A stretch of DNA of 64,000 nt from Erwinia sp. 198 (GTDB taxonomy: Bacteria > Pseudomonadota > Gammaproteobacteria > Enterobacterales > Enterobacteriaceae). The stretch spans positions 161,840-225,839 of the forward strand of contig NZ_RHUM01000004.1 of assembly GCF_003937915.1 (NCBI RefSeq). Direction: 5' to 3'. Both the position numbers and the translations under genes were made by a program. The notes beneath the pieces were generated by a model. It ran no database searches. It was not told the origin of the DNA and saw only the letters and a program-made list of their open reading frames with translations. Position 1 is the first letter of the stretch, and each line of letters opens with the position of its first letter. Below, one piece after another: positions 27,861-37,249 of the stretch.

Positions 27861-30011
27861 GTGAATAGAAAATCTGCTCTTTTATTGACGCCGCTGCTCC
27901 TGCTTCAGCCTGTGACCAGCCATGCACAGCCTGCCGCCGCGCAGAAGGATGCCGCCTCCTCGCCGGAGAACTCGCTGATGGTCATCAAACAGCGCAGCGG
28001 GCTTTCTGAACTGGATACGCCAGCCGCCGTCAGCGTGGTCAGCGGTCAGCAGCTGCGCAGCAGCGTGCCGCAGGTAAATCTGTCAGAAACGCTGGGCAGC
28101 GTGCCCGGCCTGCAAATTCAGAACCGACAGAACTACGCACAGGATCTCCAGCTCTCCGTTCGCGGCTTTGGCAGTCGTGCCATGTATGGCGTGCGCGGCG
28201 TGCGCGTTTACGTTGACGGCATCCCCTCTACGATGCCGGACGGGCAGGGCCAGACCTCTAATATAGATATCAATTCGGTTGATAAGGTTGAAGTGCTGCG
28301 CGGCCCTTACTCCGCCCTTTATGGCAACGCTTCCGGCGGCGTGGTCAACATCGACAGCGAAACCGGCAGCCAGCCGACCACCTTAACCGCAGGCACTTAT
28401 TACGGCAGCTACGGTAGCTGGCGCAACAGCGTTAAAGCGAGCGGTGCAACCGGCGACGGCACGCATGCGGGCGACGTGAACTATATGATTTCCGGGGCGC
28501 GTTTCACCACGCATGGTTTCCGCGACCAGAGCGGCACGCAAAAAAACCTGGGCAACGGCAAATTCGGCGTGCGCATCGACGATGTCAGCACGCTAACGCT
28601 GATGTTTAACAGCGTGTCGGTGGATGCCAACGATCCCGGCGGCCTGACCCGCGACGAGTGGAAAGCGAACCCTCGCCAGTCGCCGCGTGGGGAGGCCTAC
28701 AATACTCGTAAGAGTCTTGACCAGACCCAGCTGGGCCTGCGCTATCAGCGCGAAATGAGCGATAGCGATCGGCTTACGCTTACGGCCTGGCACGGCGAGC
28801 GTCACACCACGCAGTATCAGTCGATCCCCGTTGCCGTACAGAAAAACCCGGCTTACCCAGGCGGCGTGATCGTGCTGGAACGTAAATATTCCGGCGTGGA
28901 TACGCGCTGGCAGCACGACGATCGGCTCGGTTCCGTGCCGTTCAGCCTGATCGGCGGCCTGGATTATGAAACCCTGACCGAACGTCGTCAGGGGTTTGAA
29001 AATTATCGTATCGATAACGGCAGCACGCTGTTGGGCGAGAAGGGCAGTCTGCGCCGCAACGAAAAGAACGTGATGTGGAATCTCGATCCCTATCTGCAAA
29101 CCAGCTGGGATCTGACCTCAAAATGGACGCTGGATGCCGGACTGCGCTACAGCACCGTCAGCTTTGACTCCACCGACTATTATATGACCACCGGCAACGG
29201 GGACGACAGCGGCAGCAAGCGCTATCACAAGCTGTTGCCGATGGGCTCGCTGAACTATGCGCTGACCGATGCCTCCAATCTTTACTTCTCTGCCGGTCGC
29301 GGTTTTGAAACGCCGACGATTAACGAGCTTTCCTACCGCTCCATCAGCGGCAGCCAGACCGGGCTGAACCTGGGCCTGAAGCCGTCAACCAGCGACACCT
29401 TCGAGCTGGGCAGCAAAACCCGCATCGGCTACGGTTTATTTACCGCCGCGCTGTTCCAGACCAACACCGATAACGAGCTGGTGGTGGCGCAAAGCAGCAA
29501 CGGTCGCGCCGTGTATAAAAACGCGGGTAAAACCCGTCGTCGCGGCCTGGAGCTGGCGCTCGATCAACAGTTCGCCGAAAACTGGCAGCTGAAAATGGCC
29601 TGGACGCTGCTGGATGCTACCTACCGCAACGAAACCTGCGATAGCGGCGGCAGCTGCACGCCTTCCGGCAATCGCCTGCCGGGTGTGGCGAAGAATATGG
29701 GCTACGCTTCTTTAGGCTGGCTGCCGGAACAGGGCTGGCACGCGGGCGCGGAAGTCCGCTATATGGGCAGCGTTCAGGCCGACGATGAAAATGACGCTAA
29801 GGCGCCATCCTATACCGTCGCCAGCCTGAATAGCGGCTATCGTTTTAACTGGGATAAGTGGTCGCTTGATACCTTTGCCCGCGTCGATAACCTGTTTGAC
29901 AAAGAGTACGTCGGCTCGGTCATCGTTAACGAAGGCAACGGACGTTACTACGAACCGGCGCCGGGACGGAATTACGGCGTCGGCGCGACGCTCACTTATA
30001 CCTTTATGTAA
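27861..30011 (+). CDS. pqqU: TonB-dependent PQQ receptor PqqU (YncD)
   Basis: This 716-residue outer-membrane receptor has a signal peptide, a plug domain (SELDTPAAVSVV, then VPGLQIQNRQNYAQDLQLS, VEVLRGPYSALYGNASGGVV) and a 22-strand barrel ending FDKEYVGSVIVNEGNGRYYE, almost word for word E. coli YncD. YncD is established as the pyrroloquinoline quinone importer PqqU. The start is placed at the GTG at 27861 because the signal peptide follows it directly; its ribosome site is weak. The PQQ-dependent glucose dehydrogenase gene follows 147 bases downstream, supporting a shared role. Confidence 0.93.
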   Translation: MNRKSALLLTPLLLLQPVTSHAQPAAAQKDAASSPENSLMVIKQRSGLSELDTPAAVSVVSGQQLRSSVPQVNLSETLGSVPGLQIQNRQNYAQDLQLSVRGFGSRAMYGVRGVRVYVDGIPSTMPDGQGQTSNIDINSVDKVEVLRGPYSALYGNASGGVVNIDSETGSQPTTLTAGTYYGSYGSWRNSVKASGATGDGTHAGDVNYMISGARFTTHGFRDQSGTQKNLGNGKFGVRIDDVSTLTLMFNSVSVDANDPGGLTRDEWKANPRQSPRGEAYNTRKSLDQTQLGLRYQREMSDSDRLTLTAWHGERHTTQYQSIPVAVQKNPAYPGGVIVLERKYSGVDTRWQHDDRLGSVPFSLIGGLDYETLTERRQGFENYRIDNGSTLLGEKGSLRRNEKNVMWNLDPYLQTSWDLTSKWTLDAGLRYSTVSFDSTDYYMTTGNGDDSGSKRYHKLLPMGSLNYALTDASNLYFSAGRGFETPTINELSYRSISGSQTGLNLGLKPSTSDTFELGSKTRIGYGLFTAALFQTNTDNELVVAQSSNGRAVYKNAGKTRRRGLELALDQQFAENWQLKMAWTLLDATYRNETCDSGGSCTPSGNRLPGVAKNMGYASLGWLPEQGWHAGAEVRYMGSVQADDENDAKAPSYTVASLNSGYRFNWDKWSLDTFARVDNLFDKEYVGSVIVNEGNGRYYEPAPGRNYGVGATLTYTFM

Positions 30012-30158
30012 ACTCTAATCCAGAACAGCCAGCCGTCGGGCGTAAGCCTGGCGGCAGGTTCAAAGCACCGGGATGGATAAGCTGTATGTAACCGGGTGTT
30101 TTTTTACGATTGGGCTGCTGCCTAATCGAAGACGTTAAATTTTGGTAAGGTCCATACT

Positions 30159-32552
30159 ATGCAAAGTAAAGCACCGTTATCACGAACTCTCGTGATCCTT
30201 ACGGCTGTATTTGCCGCACTCAGCGGGTTATACCTGCTGATTGGCGGTATCTGGCTGGCCAAACTCGGCGGCTCGTTCTACTACATCATCGCCGGTGTGG
30301 TTGAACTGGTTGTCGCCTGGCTGCTGTTCCGTCGCCGTTCTTCAGCGCTGATGCTGTATGCGGTATTCCTTCTGGCAACGCTTATCTGGTCGTTGTGGGA
30401 AGTCGGCTCAGACTTCTGGGCACTGACGCCGCGTCTGGACGTGACCTTCTTCCTCGGCCTGTGGCTGGTGCTGCCTTTCGTTTACCGTGGATTGTCTCAG
30501 GGCAAAGCGGCACGCGGCGCACTGAGCGCGGTGCTGGTGGTTACGGTTATCGCCCTGGCTTACGCCGTGCTCAACGATCCGCAGGAAATCAACGGCTCGC
30601 TCAGTACGGAACAGGCCGCGAACGCGGAAAAATCGGCTGACGGCATCGCTGCCGGCGACTGGCCTGCTTACGGTCGTACCCAGGCCGGCACTCGCTATTC
30701 GCCGCTGACGCAGATCAACGATAAAAACGTTGGCCAGCTGAAAGAAGCGTGGACCTTCCGTACCGGCGATATGAAGCGCCCAACCGATCCGGGCGAAATG
30801 ACTGACGAAGTCACCCCGATCAAAATCGGCAATTCCCTCTATCTGTGTACGCCTCACCAAATCCTGTTTGCGCTGGATGCGGCTACCGGTAAAGAGAAGT
30901 GGAAATTCGATCCGCAGCTGAAAACCGATCCTTCCTTCCAGCACGTAACCTGCCGTGGCGTTTCCTATCATGAAACCCCAGCGGCGGCCGATGTGCCGGC
31001 TGGCGGCAAGCCTGCGCTGTGCGCACGTCGCGTTATCCTGCCGGTGAACGATGGTCACCTGTACGCGCTGGATGCGGAAACCGGCGCGCTGTGCCCGGAA
31101 TTCGGCGAAAACGGCAAGCTGAACCTGCAGCAGAATATGCCTAACGCACGTGCTGGTGCTTACGAACCCACTTCTCCGCCAATCGTTACCGATACCACTA
31201 TCGTTGTGGCCGGTGCGGTAACCGATAACTACTCCACCAAAGAGCCTTCTGGCGTGGTGCGTGGTTTTGATGTCAACACGGGTAAACTGCTGTGGGCATT
31301 CGATCCGGGCGCGAAAGATCCGAACGTGGTGCCGGAAGGCGAGCAGCACTATGTGGCTAACTCACCTAACTCGTGGGCGCCTGCTGCTTACGATGCCAAA
31401 CTGGATCTGGTTTACCTGCCAATTGGCGTAGCTACGCCGGATATCTGGGGCGGTCACCGCACGCCGGAAATGGAGCGCTACGCGACAGGTATGCTGGCGC
31501 TGAACGCGACTACCGGTAAAGTGGCCTGGTTCTACCAGACCGTTCACCACGATCTGTGGGATATGGACGTGCCGGCCCAGCCGACGCTGGCGGACATTAC
31601 CGTTAAAGACGGCAGCACCGTTCCGGTTATCTATGTACCAACCAAAACCGGCGACATCTTCGTTCTGGATCGTCGTAGCGGTAAAGAAGTCGTTCCTGCG
31701 CCAGAAACGCCAGTGCCTCAGGGCCCGGCAAAAGGCGACCGTCTGTCTCCTACTCAGCACTTCTCTGAGCTGACCTATCGTCCAAAAGACAAGCTGTCTG
31801 GCGCGGACATGTGGGGCGCGACGATTTACGATCAGCTGATCTGCCGCGTGATGTTCCACAGCCTGCGTTATGAAGGCCCGTTCACGCCGCCGTCAGAGCA
31901 GGGCACCCTGGTATTCCCGGGTAACCTGGGCATGTTCGAGTGGGGCGGTATCTCAGTGAACACCGACCGTCAGATTGCCATTACCAACCCAATGGCGCTG
32001 CCGTTCGTTTCCCGTCTGATCCCACGTGGTCCAAACAACCCAATGTGGCCGGATGAGAACGACAAAGGCGGCAGCGGCAGCGAGACTGGCGTTCAGCCGC
32101 AGTACGGCGTGCCGTACGGCGTGACCCTGAACCCGTTCCTGTCTCCGCTGGGCTTCCCTTGTAAGCAGCCAGCATGGGGCTACATCTCTGCGGTTGACCT
32201 GAAAACCAACGATATCGTGTGGAAAAAACGCATCGGTACCGTTCGTGACAGCTCGCCGGTGCCGCTGCCGTTCAAAATGGGTATGCCTATGCTGGGTGGC
32301 CCAATCTCTACGGCAGGTAACGTGATGTTTATCGGCGCAACGGCAGATAACTATCTGCGTGCGTTCAACGTCACCAACGGCGAAAAACTGTGGGAAGCGC
32401 GTCTGCCAGCTGGCGGCCAGGCAACCCCAATGACCTATGAAGTGAACGGCAAGCAGTACGTGCTGATCGCGGCAGGTGGTCACGGCTCTTTCGGCACCAA
32501 GCTGGGCGACTATATCGTTGCTTATGCGTTGCCGGACGATGCGAAGAAATAA
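30159..32552 (+). CDS. gcd: PQQ-dependent membrane glucose dehydrogenase
   Basis: Gcd oxidises glucose to gluconolactone in the periplasm and feeds electrons to ubiquinone. The 797-residue protein has five N-terminal membrane segments (about residues 10-140) followed by a quinoprotein propeller. Landmarks are DWPAYGRTQAGTRYSPLTQI near residue 166, the HHDLWDMDVPAQP motif near 465, and WGYISAVDLKTNDIVW near the end. Apo-enzyme needs imported or home-made PQQ, and PqqU is encoded just upstream. A strong terminator follows. Confidence 0.97.
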   Translation: MQSKAPLSRTLVILTAVFAALSGLYLLIGGIWLAKLGGSFYYIIAGVVELVVAWLLFRRRSSALMLYAVFLLATLIWSLWEVGSDFWALTPRLDVTFFLGLWLVLPFVYRGLSQGKAARGALSAVLVVTVIALAYAVLNDPQEINGSLSTEQAANAEKSADGIAAGDWPAYGRTQAGTRYSPLTQINDKNVGQLKEAWTFRTGDMKRPTDPGEMTDEVTPIKIGNSLYLCTPHQILFALDAATGKEKWKFDPQLKTDPSFQHVTCRGVSYHETPAAADVPAGGKPALCARRVILPVNDGHLYALDAETGALCPEFGENGKLNLQQNMPNARAGAYEPTSPPIVTDTTIVVAGAVTDNYSTKEPSGVVRGFDVNTGKLLWAFDPGAKDPNVVPEGEQHYVANSPNSWAPAAYDAKLDLVYLPIGVATPDIWGGHRTPEMERYATGMLALNATTGKVAWFYQTVHHDLWDMDVPAQPTLADITVKDGSTVPVIYVPTKTGDIFVLDRRSGKEVVPAPETPVPQGPAKGDRLSPTQHFSELTYRPKDKLSGADMWGATIYDQLICRVMFHSLRYEGPFTPPSEQGTLVFPGNLGMFEWGGISVNTDRQIAITNPMALPFVSRLIPRGPNNPMWPDENDKGGSGSETGVQPQYGVPYGVTLNPFLSPLGFPCKQPAWGYISAVDLKTNDIVWKKRIGTVRDSSPVPLPFKMGMPMLGGPISTAGNVMFIGATADNYLRAFNVTNGEKLWEARLPAGGQATPMTYEVNGKQYVLIAAGGHGSFGTKLGDYIVAYALPDDAKK

Positions 32553-32582
32553 GTTTGAAGCCGCTGGCTTCTGACGAATAAC

Positions 32583-32611
32583 AAGGGCAGCCTTCGGGCT
32601 GCCCTTTTTTT
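32583..32611 (+). terminator. Terminator of gcd
   Basis: Stem GGGCAGCC / GGCTGCCC with loop TTCG, followed by seven Ts. Confidence 0.93.
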
Positions 32612-32730
32612 ATGGGCCGGCGACAGAGCGCAAAGCCTGTCCCTGCGCAACAGGAACGCCGCCGAAAGAGAAGCAATGCGCAATGATTATCGGTATAGTC
32701 AGCCTCGCTTATTTTTAAAGGAGAGATGCA

Positions 32731-33834
32731 ATGATCCGCCGCTGGCTGTTACTGGCTTCCCTGGCTGTGTCTGCGGGTGCCGCCGCGACTACCTATCCGC
32801 TACAGATTACCGATATGGATAATCAAAAAATCACCCTGGCCAAAGAGCCGCAGCATGTCATCCTGCAGGACGGTCGTGACATCATGGCGCTGGCCTTGCT
32901 CGATCGGGAGAACCCTTTTCATCGCGTCGTAGCCTGGAATAATTTGCCGAAAAAGCAGGATCCGCAGACCTGGGCGCTGCTCAGTAAAACCTGGCCGCAG
33001 GCAGCTAAGATCATTGATATGGGCTTTAATGACCAGGGACAGGTGAACCTGGAAAGCGTGGTGGCACAGCAGCCGGATCTGATGATCGCTCAGCTGCGCG
33101 CCAAAGCGGCACTGAAGCAAACCGGCGTGCTGGATACGCTGCAGCGCCTGCATATCCCGGTCATGTTTATCGATTATGAACTGCATCCGGCCCAGAACAC
33201 CGCCAACAGCATTACCCTGTTGGGCAAGGTGCTGAACCAGGAGCCGCGCGCGAAGGCTTATACGGATTTTTATCACCAGCGTTTTGATGCCATGCAGCAA
33301 ACCATCAGCCAGCTGGCTAAAAAGCCCAGGGTCTTTATCGAACCGATAGCGGGCAACTCGGACAGCTGCTGCTTTACGCACGGCCATAACGGCTGGGGTG
33401 GCCTGGTAGAAGCCGTCGGCGGTAAAAACATCGGCTCGGCGCTGCTGCCCGGGGCTTCAGGCTTTGTCGCGCTGGAGAAAGTTATCGCCATGAAACCGGA
33501 CGTTTATATTATGACAGGCTCGAAACGGCCGAATAAAAATGTGCTGCCGTTTGGCTATAATGTTTCGCCGCAGGAAGTGAAAGCGACTTTTACCACGCTG
33601 GTCAACCGCAGTGGCCTTCAGCAAATTGCGCCAGTGCAGCAGGGCAGGGTGTACGGGATTTACCATCATTTCTACAATCACCCGTATAATATTATCGGGA
33701 TGGAAATGCTGGCGCGCGATCTTTATCCACAGGCGTTCAGCAAGCTGGAGCCCACCGCCGATTTCCACCAGATTATTACCCGCTTTACTAAATTGCCTGA
33801 TGCGCCCGTCACGCTCAGCTATGCGCAGCAGTAA
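32731..33834 (+). CDS. ABC transporter periplasmic binding protein (iron-siderophore/cobalamin type), orphan
   Basis: This 367-residue protein has a Sec signal (about residues 1-20) and the two-lobed helical-backbone binding fold. The first lobe has PQHVILQDGRDIMALALL, and the second GHNGWGGLVEAVGGKNIG and the family-typical VYIMTGSK. Members carry ferric siderophores, heme or cobalamin to an ABC permease. No permease or ATPase gene is adjacent. AAGGAGAG lies just before the start. The upstream region has only a weak Fur-like match (AATGATTATC near 32682), so iron control is possible but unproven. Confidence 0.85.
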   Translation: MIRRWLLLASLAVSAGAAATTYPLQITDMDNQKITLAKEPQHVILQDGRDIMALALLDRENPFHRVVAWNNLPKKQDPQTWALLSKTWPQAAKIIDMGFNDQGQVNLESVVAQQPDLMIAQLRAKAALKQTGVLDTLQRLHIPVMFIDYELHPAQNTANSITLLGKVLNQEPRAKAYTDFYHQRFDAMQQTISQLAKKPRVFIEPIAGNSDSCCFTHGHNGWGGLVEAVGGKNIGSALLPGASGFVALEKVIAMKPDVYIMTGSKRPNKNVLPFGYNVSPQEVKATFTTLVNRSGLQQIAPVQQGRVYGIYHHFYNHPYNIIGMEMLARDLYPQAFSKLEPTADFHQIITRFTKLPDAPVTLSYAQQ

Positions 33835-33885
33835 ACGACGGCGTTTGTGTGGATTGATAACGTAAGGGAAGAGGCATTGCGGGGG

Positions 33886-33909
33886 AAAAAAGCGGGCCGT
33901 AAAGCCCGC
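33886..33909 (-). terminator. Terminator of oprB
   Basis: On the minus strand GCGGGC / GCCCGC closes a six-base loop and is followed by TTTTTT, 10 bases after the oprB stop. Confidence 0.88.
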
Positions 33910-33919
33910 CTGAACAACA

Positions 33920-35251
33920 TCAGAAGTTGATGGTTGCGGTAATGCCGCCAACAAAGGCATCTTTCACTTCGCTGACTGCACCTGGCGAAGCAACGTATTG
34001 CAGGTTAGGACGCAGGTTCATCCAGTTAGTGACGTGAGCGTTGTAATAAATCTCGTAGTTATATTCCGAGCCGCTCTGGATAGGCAGGTAAGTTGGATTA
34101 TCATAATCGTTTACGCCGTTTTCCCGGTTGGTCTGGCGCAGCATTTTGCTGTAGTCGTCATTAACGTGAATACGCGCCGCGCCGATACCGATTTCATCTT
34201 CCGTACGGGAGTCAAACGGCCCGGTCCAGACCAGCGCCAGCGACTGATAATTGTCGGTTTTTGAGGTCTTGTGATCGTTCATTACGCCCTGGGCTACAAT
34301 GCTCAGGCCGCGCTTATTATCGCCGCCCATCGCTAACAGCTGCTGTTGTAACAGCAGATAGCCGCCGTAAGAGTGGTTGTCCTCGCCGTATTGACCGTTG
34401 CGGTAAGAGCTGTAGTTATCACCTTTTACCGAAGAGTAGTAGAAGCCCGCGCGGTAGTTGCCCTGTAGCTTATCCGCGCCCAGCGTCGGCTGCCAGCCCA
34501 GCTCGACCGGCACCAGATTGCCTTCGGTAGGGCTGCCGTCAAGGCGGAAGCCGTTGCCGGTATCGTAGTTGGAAGGCGTCTGGTTATAGAAGCCGACCTG
34601 CAGAAAGACTTCCGGCGTAAAGTTAAATTTCACGCGGCCGCCCCACTGGGAAACCGGCCAGTTGTACCAGCGATCGCCACGCCAGTTGCCCGCCTGACCG
34701 CCGCCGAACGCCAGGTTCTGGAACTTGCTTGGCCAGCTGTCGAAGTCTTCACCTACGGTTACGCGACCCGCTTTCACTTCCACCGCGTGGTCAAAGAAAC
34801 CTTTGTTGATCCAGAACTGCGTCAGACGCCAGGTTTGTCCACGTCCCCAGACTTCCTGCACCGATGACAGGCCGCCGGAGCGCGGATCGTTGATATAGTC
34901 CGTCAGGTTCTGGCCGTTACGGCTGGTGACGGTTGCCTGAAATTGGGTATCGGTCCAGTTCAGCAGCTTTTCCAGATCCAGCGTGGTGCCAAAGCCCCAC
35001 TGATCGGTATAGCGTGCCGACGTGGATTGGTTATAGCCACCGGAGAAATTGCTGGCGGATTCCATGGTGTAGTTCACCTGAAACTGCACGCCGTCCTGCT
35101 CAAGCTGGCTACGGTTGCCGCCCCAGTCGCCAAAGGCGTAAGGCGAGTCGATGCTGAGCGGTGCGTAGTCCGCCAGCGCCTGGCCGGAGGCCAGCAGTAA
35201 TCCAACACCACAGAACGCCACTGTTCTTTTCAAGGTGGATTCGCTTTTCAT
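33920..35251 (-). CDS. oprB: OprB-family carbohydrate-selective porin
   Basis: This 443-residue protein has a signal peptide (VAFCGVGLLLASGQALA) and a mature N-terminus with the OprB motif YAFGDWGGNRSQLEQDGVQF. A 16-strand barrel ends in Phe (ITATINF). OprB channels let glucose and other sugars enter the periplasm. With gcd and pqqU nearby it completes a glucose-oxidation set. No operator was recognised in the gap to 35550. Confidence 0.93.
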   Translation of the reverse strand: MKSESTLKRTVAFCGVGLLLASGQALADYAPLSIDSPYAFGDWGGNRSQLEQDGVQFQVNYTMESASNFSGGYNQSTSARYTDQWGFGTTLDLEKLLNWTDTQFQATVTSRNGQNLTDYINDPRSGGLSSVQEVWGRGQTWRLTQFWINKGFFDHAVEVKAGRVTVGEDFDSWPSKFQNLAFGGGQAGNWRGDRWYNWPVSQWGGRVKFNFTPEVFLQVGFYNQTPSNYDTGNGFRLDGSPTEGNLVPVELGWQPTLGADKLQGNYRAGFYYSSVKGDNYSSYRNGQYGEDNHSYGGYLLLQQQLLAMGGDNKRGLSIVAQGVMNDHKTSKTDNYQSLALVWTGPFDSRTEDEIGIGAARIHVNDDYSKMLRQTNRENGVNDYDNPTYLPIQSGSEYNYEIYYNAHVTNWMNLRPNLQYVASPGAVSEVKDAFVGGITATINF

Positions 35252-35550
35252 ATTGGGAAACCCTGTTTTAGTGATAGCGCTGCGCTTCCACGGGCGGAAA
35301 CGCGGTCGCGGCCATCATGCTTTTATCAGCATTATCTCCGGCACAATGCGTACAGTAAGGAGGAAATGGCTGGCTAAAGGCGGGAGCGATGGCCTGTGCG
35401 GCAGAATGAAAGCACTAATTCGGAATTATATTGTTATAAATAGTGCTGAATAAGTTCGGGTTTTGCGAAAAAAGCGGCATGGATCACGCTTTACAGGGTA
35501 TCTGCAGGCGAGGGCGGAACGAAAAACGGAGAGGATGACGAAGTGAGGAC
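35252..35550. other. Intergenic region upstream of oprB
   Basis: No gene is supported. The oprB promoter should lie here; no clear operator is seen. Confidence 0.5.
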
Positions 35551-35577
35551 AAAAAAAAGGGCCGGATAACCGGCCCT
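35551..35577 (-). terminator. Terminator of the small CsbD/DUF883-like gene
   Basis: On the minus strand GGGCCGG / CCGGCCC with loop TTAT is followed by eight Ts. Confidence 0.93.
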
Positions 35578-35597
35578 GATGCAGCAACGTTGCGCGA

Positions 35598-35852
35598 CTA
35601 GCGGCGACCGAAAATCTTCGCGGCGAGGAAGCCCACGCCCGCGGCAATCGCCAGCGAAACGAAAGGGGAATCCTGCGTTTTGGTCTTCACGCAGTCCAGC
35701 GCATCGTCAACGGCATAAGAAGCTTTGGCAGCGCCCTGACGAACCTTGCCTTTGAACTCATGCTCCGGAGACTCGGCGGCCTTACCAAACTGCTCCTGGC
35801 CTTTGCCCAGCGCTTCTTCGGCTTTATCGTTAGCTTTATCTAGTAGACTCAT
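35598..35852 (-). CDS. Small stress-type protein with C-terminal membrane anchor (YqjD/ElaB/CsbD-like)
   Basis: This 84-residue protein starts at the ATG 6 bases after AGGAGG. The N-terminal two thirds is a charged helix with CsbD-like repeats (KANDKAEEALGKGQEQFGK). The C-terminus, SPFVSLAIAAGVGFLAAKIF followed by GRR, is the glycine-zipper anchor of YqjD/ElaB/DUF883 proteins, which bind ribosomes at the inner membrane in stationary phase. The family assignment is a blend of two patterns and so is tentative. Confidence 0.75.
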   Translation of the reverse strand: MSLLDKANDKAEEALGKGQEQFGKAAESPEHEFKGKVRQGAAKASYAVDDALDCVKTKTQDSPFVSLAIAAGVGFLAAKIFGRR

Positions 35853-36018
35853 AGTGCCTCCTTCTTGATGACATGATTTCCTCATGAGAAATTAAAGCAT
35901 AGACCATCAGTGAAGGCTTGCCGCTGCGGTTGTGTGTAAATTTATGAATGATGTAAAGAAAAAACGGTAAATGGCTCAGATAGTTCCTGGCCTCACGCGC
36001 TTTAGGCACGCCAGGCAT

Positions 36019-36046
36019 AAAAAAAGCCCACGCGGGCGTGGGCTTT
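36019..36046 (-). terminator. Terminator of the cio operon (bidirectional shape)
   Basis: GCCCACGC / GCGTGGGC is an 8-base-pair stem flanked by a run of As on the left, which reads as Ts on the minus strand, and TTT on the right. It ends the cioA-cioB-DUF2474 transcript. Confidence 0.88.
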
Positions 36047-36068
36047 CAAACAACCGGCAATCAGAGTA

Positions 36069-36218
36069 TCAGTGTGACTTCATGCCAGCTGCGGTCATCA
36101 TAAAGCGAAACAGCGTCGCGACAACGCCAAGCGCCAGCACGCTGCCTGCATAAATGACGGCCAGCCACAGGATGCGTTTCCACACCGGGAGCTTAGGCGC
36201 CTGCTGAGTTTCAACCAT
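36069..36218 (-). CDS. DUF2474 small subunit of a bd-type oxidase
   Basis: This 49-residue single-pass membrane protein has the start of its helix at WKRILWLAVIYAGSVLALGV and the family tail LFRFMMTAAGM. GGAGG lies 6 bases before the ATG. DUF2474 proteins accompany cyanide-insensitive-type bd oxidases, taking the place of CydX. It lies 22 bases after cioB on the same strand and is likely an accessory subunit of the oxidase. Confidence 0.85.
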   Translation of the reverse strand: MVETQQAPKLPVWKRILWLAVIYAGSVLALGVVATLFRFMMTAAGMKSH

Positions 36219-36240
36219 ACTATCCTCCGATAAGCCGTTA

Positions 36241-37248
36241 TTAATGGTAATGCTCGTCCGGTTTGATCTTCCCGCGGAACACGTAGTAGCTCCAGAAGGT
36301 GTAGAACAGAATAACCGGGATAATCAGCAGCCCGCCAACCAGCATAAAGCCCTGGCTCTGCGGTGGCGATGCCGCCATCCAGATGGTGATGTGTGGCGGA
36401 ATAATGTTTGGCCACACGCTGATGCCCAGACCGGTAAAGCCCAGGAAAACCAGCGCCAGCGTCAGCAGGAACGGGGAATAGTGCGCATGACGCTTCAGCG
36501 CGCGCAACAGCGCGATGGAAGCCAGCAGCACCAGTACCGGTACCGGCAGGAACCAGAACAGGTTAGGCAGCGTAAACCAGCGATGCATAATGTCGGCGTG
36601 CTCCAGCGGCGTCCAGACGCTGACAATAGCGATAATCGCCAGCAGCACCAGCAGCAGGGGCTTAGTGATCGCGGTCATTTTGCGATGCAGCTCGTTCTCG
36701 GTTTTCATAATCAGCCAGGTGCTGCCCAGCAGCGCGTACGCCACGACCAGACCCAGGCCACAGAACAGCGAGAACGGCGTCAGCCACAGCAGCTCAGGGC
36801 CGCTGTAGGCACGGTTAGTCACTTCAAAACCGTTGATAAAGGTGCCCAGCACCACACCCTGGCTGAAGGTCGCCAGAAACGAGCCCACGATAAAGGACTT
36901 GTCCCAGAACGGACGGTGCACTTCGGTCGCCTTAAAGCGGAACTCAAACGCCACGCCGCGGAAGATCAGACCAATCAGCATCAGGGTCAGCGGCACGGAA
37001 AGCGCATCCAGGATCACCGCATAGGCCAGCGGGAAGGCGCCATACAACGCCGCGCCGCCCAGTACCAGCCAGGTTTCGTTGCCGTCCCACACTGGCGCGA
37101 CGGTATTGACCATCATGTCGCGCTCGGCGGCGTCTTTATTGAACGGAAACAGAATACCGATACCCAGATCGAATCCGTCCATCACGATGTACATCAGCGT
37201 CGAGAAGACGATGATGGTGAACCAGATAATAGAAGTATCAATGCCCAC
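36241..37248 (-). CDS. cioB: Cytochrome bd-type (cyanide-insensitive) oxidase subunit II
   Basis: This 335-residue inner-membrane protein has about eight membrane segments. The start MGIDTSIIWFTIIVFSTLMY and the motif MDGFDLGIGILFPF with DGNETWLVLGG are typical of CydB/CioB. The length equals Pseudomonas CioB (335) rather than E. coli CydB (379). It forms the quinol oxidase with the cioA product, whose stop codon is one base away. Confidence 0.92.
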   Translation of the reverse strand: MGIDTSIIWFTIIVFSTLMYIVMDGFDLGIGILFPFNKDAAERDMMVNTVAPVWDGNETWLVLGGAALYGAFPLAYAVILDALSVPLTLMLIGLIFRGVAFEFRFKATEVHRPFWDKSFIVGSFLATFSQGVVLGTFINGFEVTNRAYSGPELLWLTPFSLFCGLGLVVAYALLGSTWLIMKTENELHRKMTAITKPLLLVLLAIIAIVSVWTPLEHADIMHRWFTLPNLFWFLPVPVLVLLASIALLRALKRHAHYSPFLLTLALVFLGFTGLGISVWPNIIPPHITIWMAASPPQSQGFMLVGGLLIIPVILFYTFWSYYVFRGKIKPDEHYH

Positions 37249-37249
37249 G

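Noticed and set aside
32678..32693. Fur-like site before the orphan binding protein
   Set aside because: Only about 9 of 15 positions match the Fur consensus, too weak to call.
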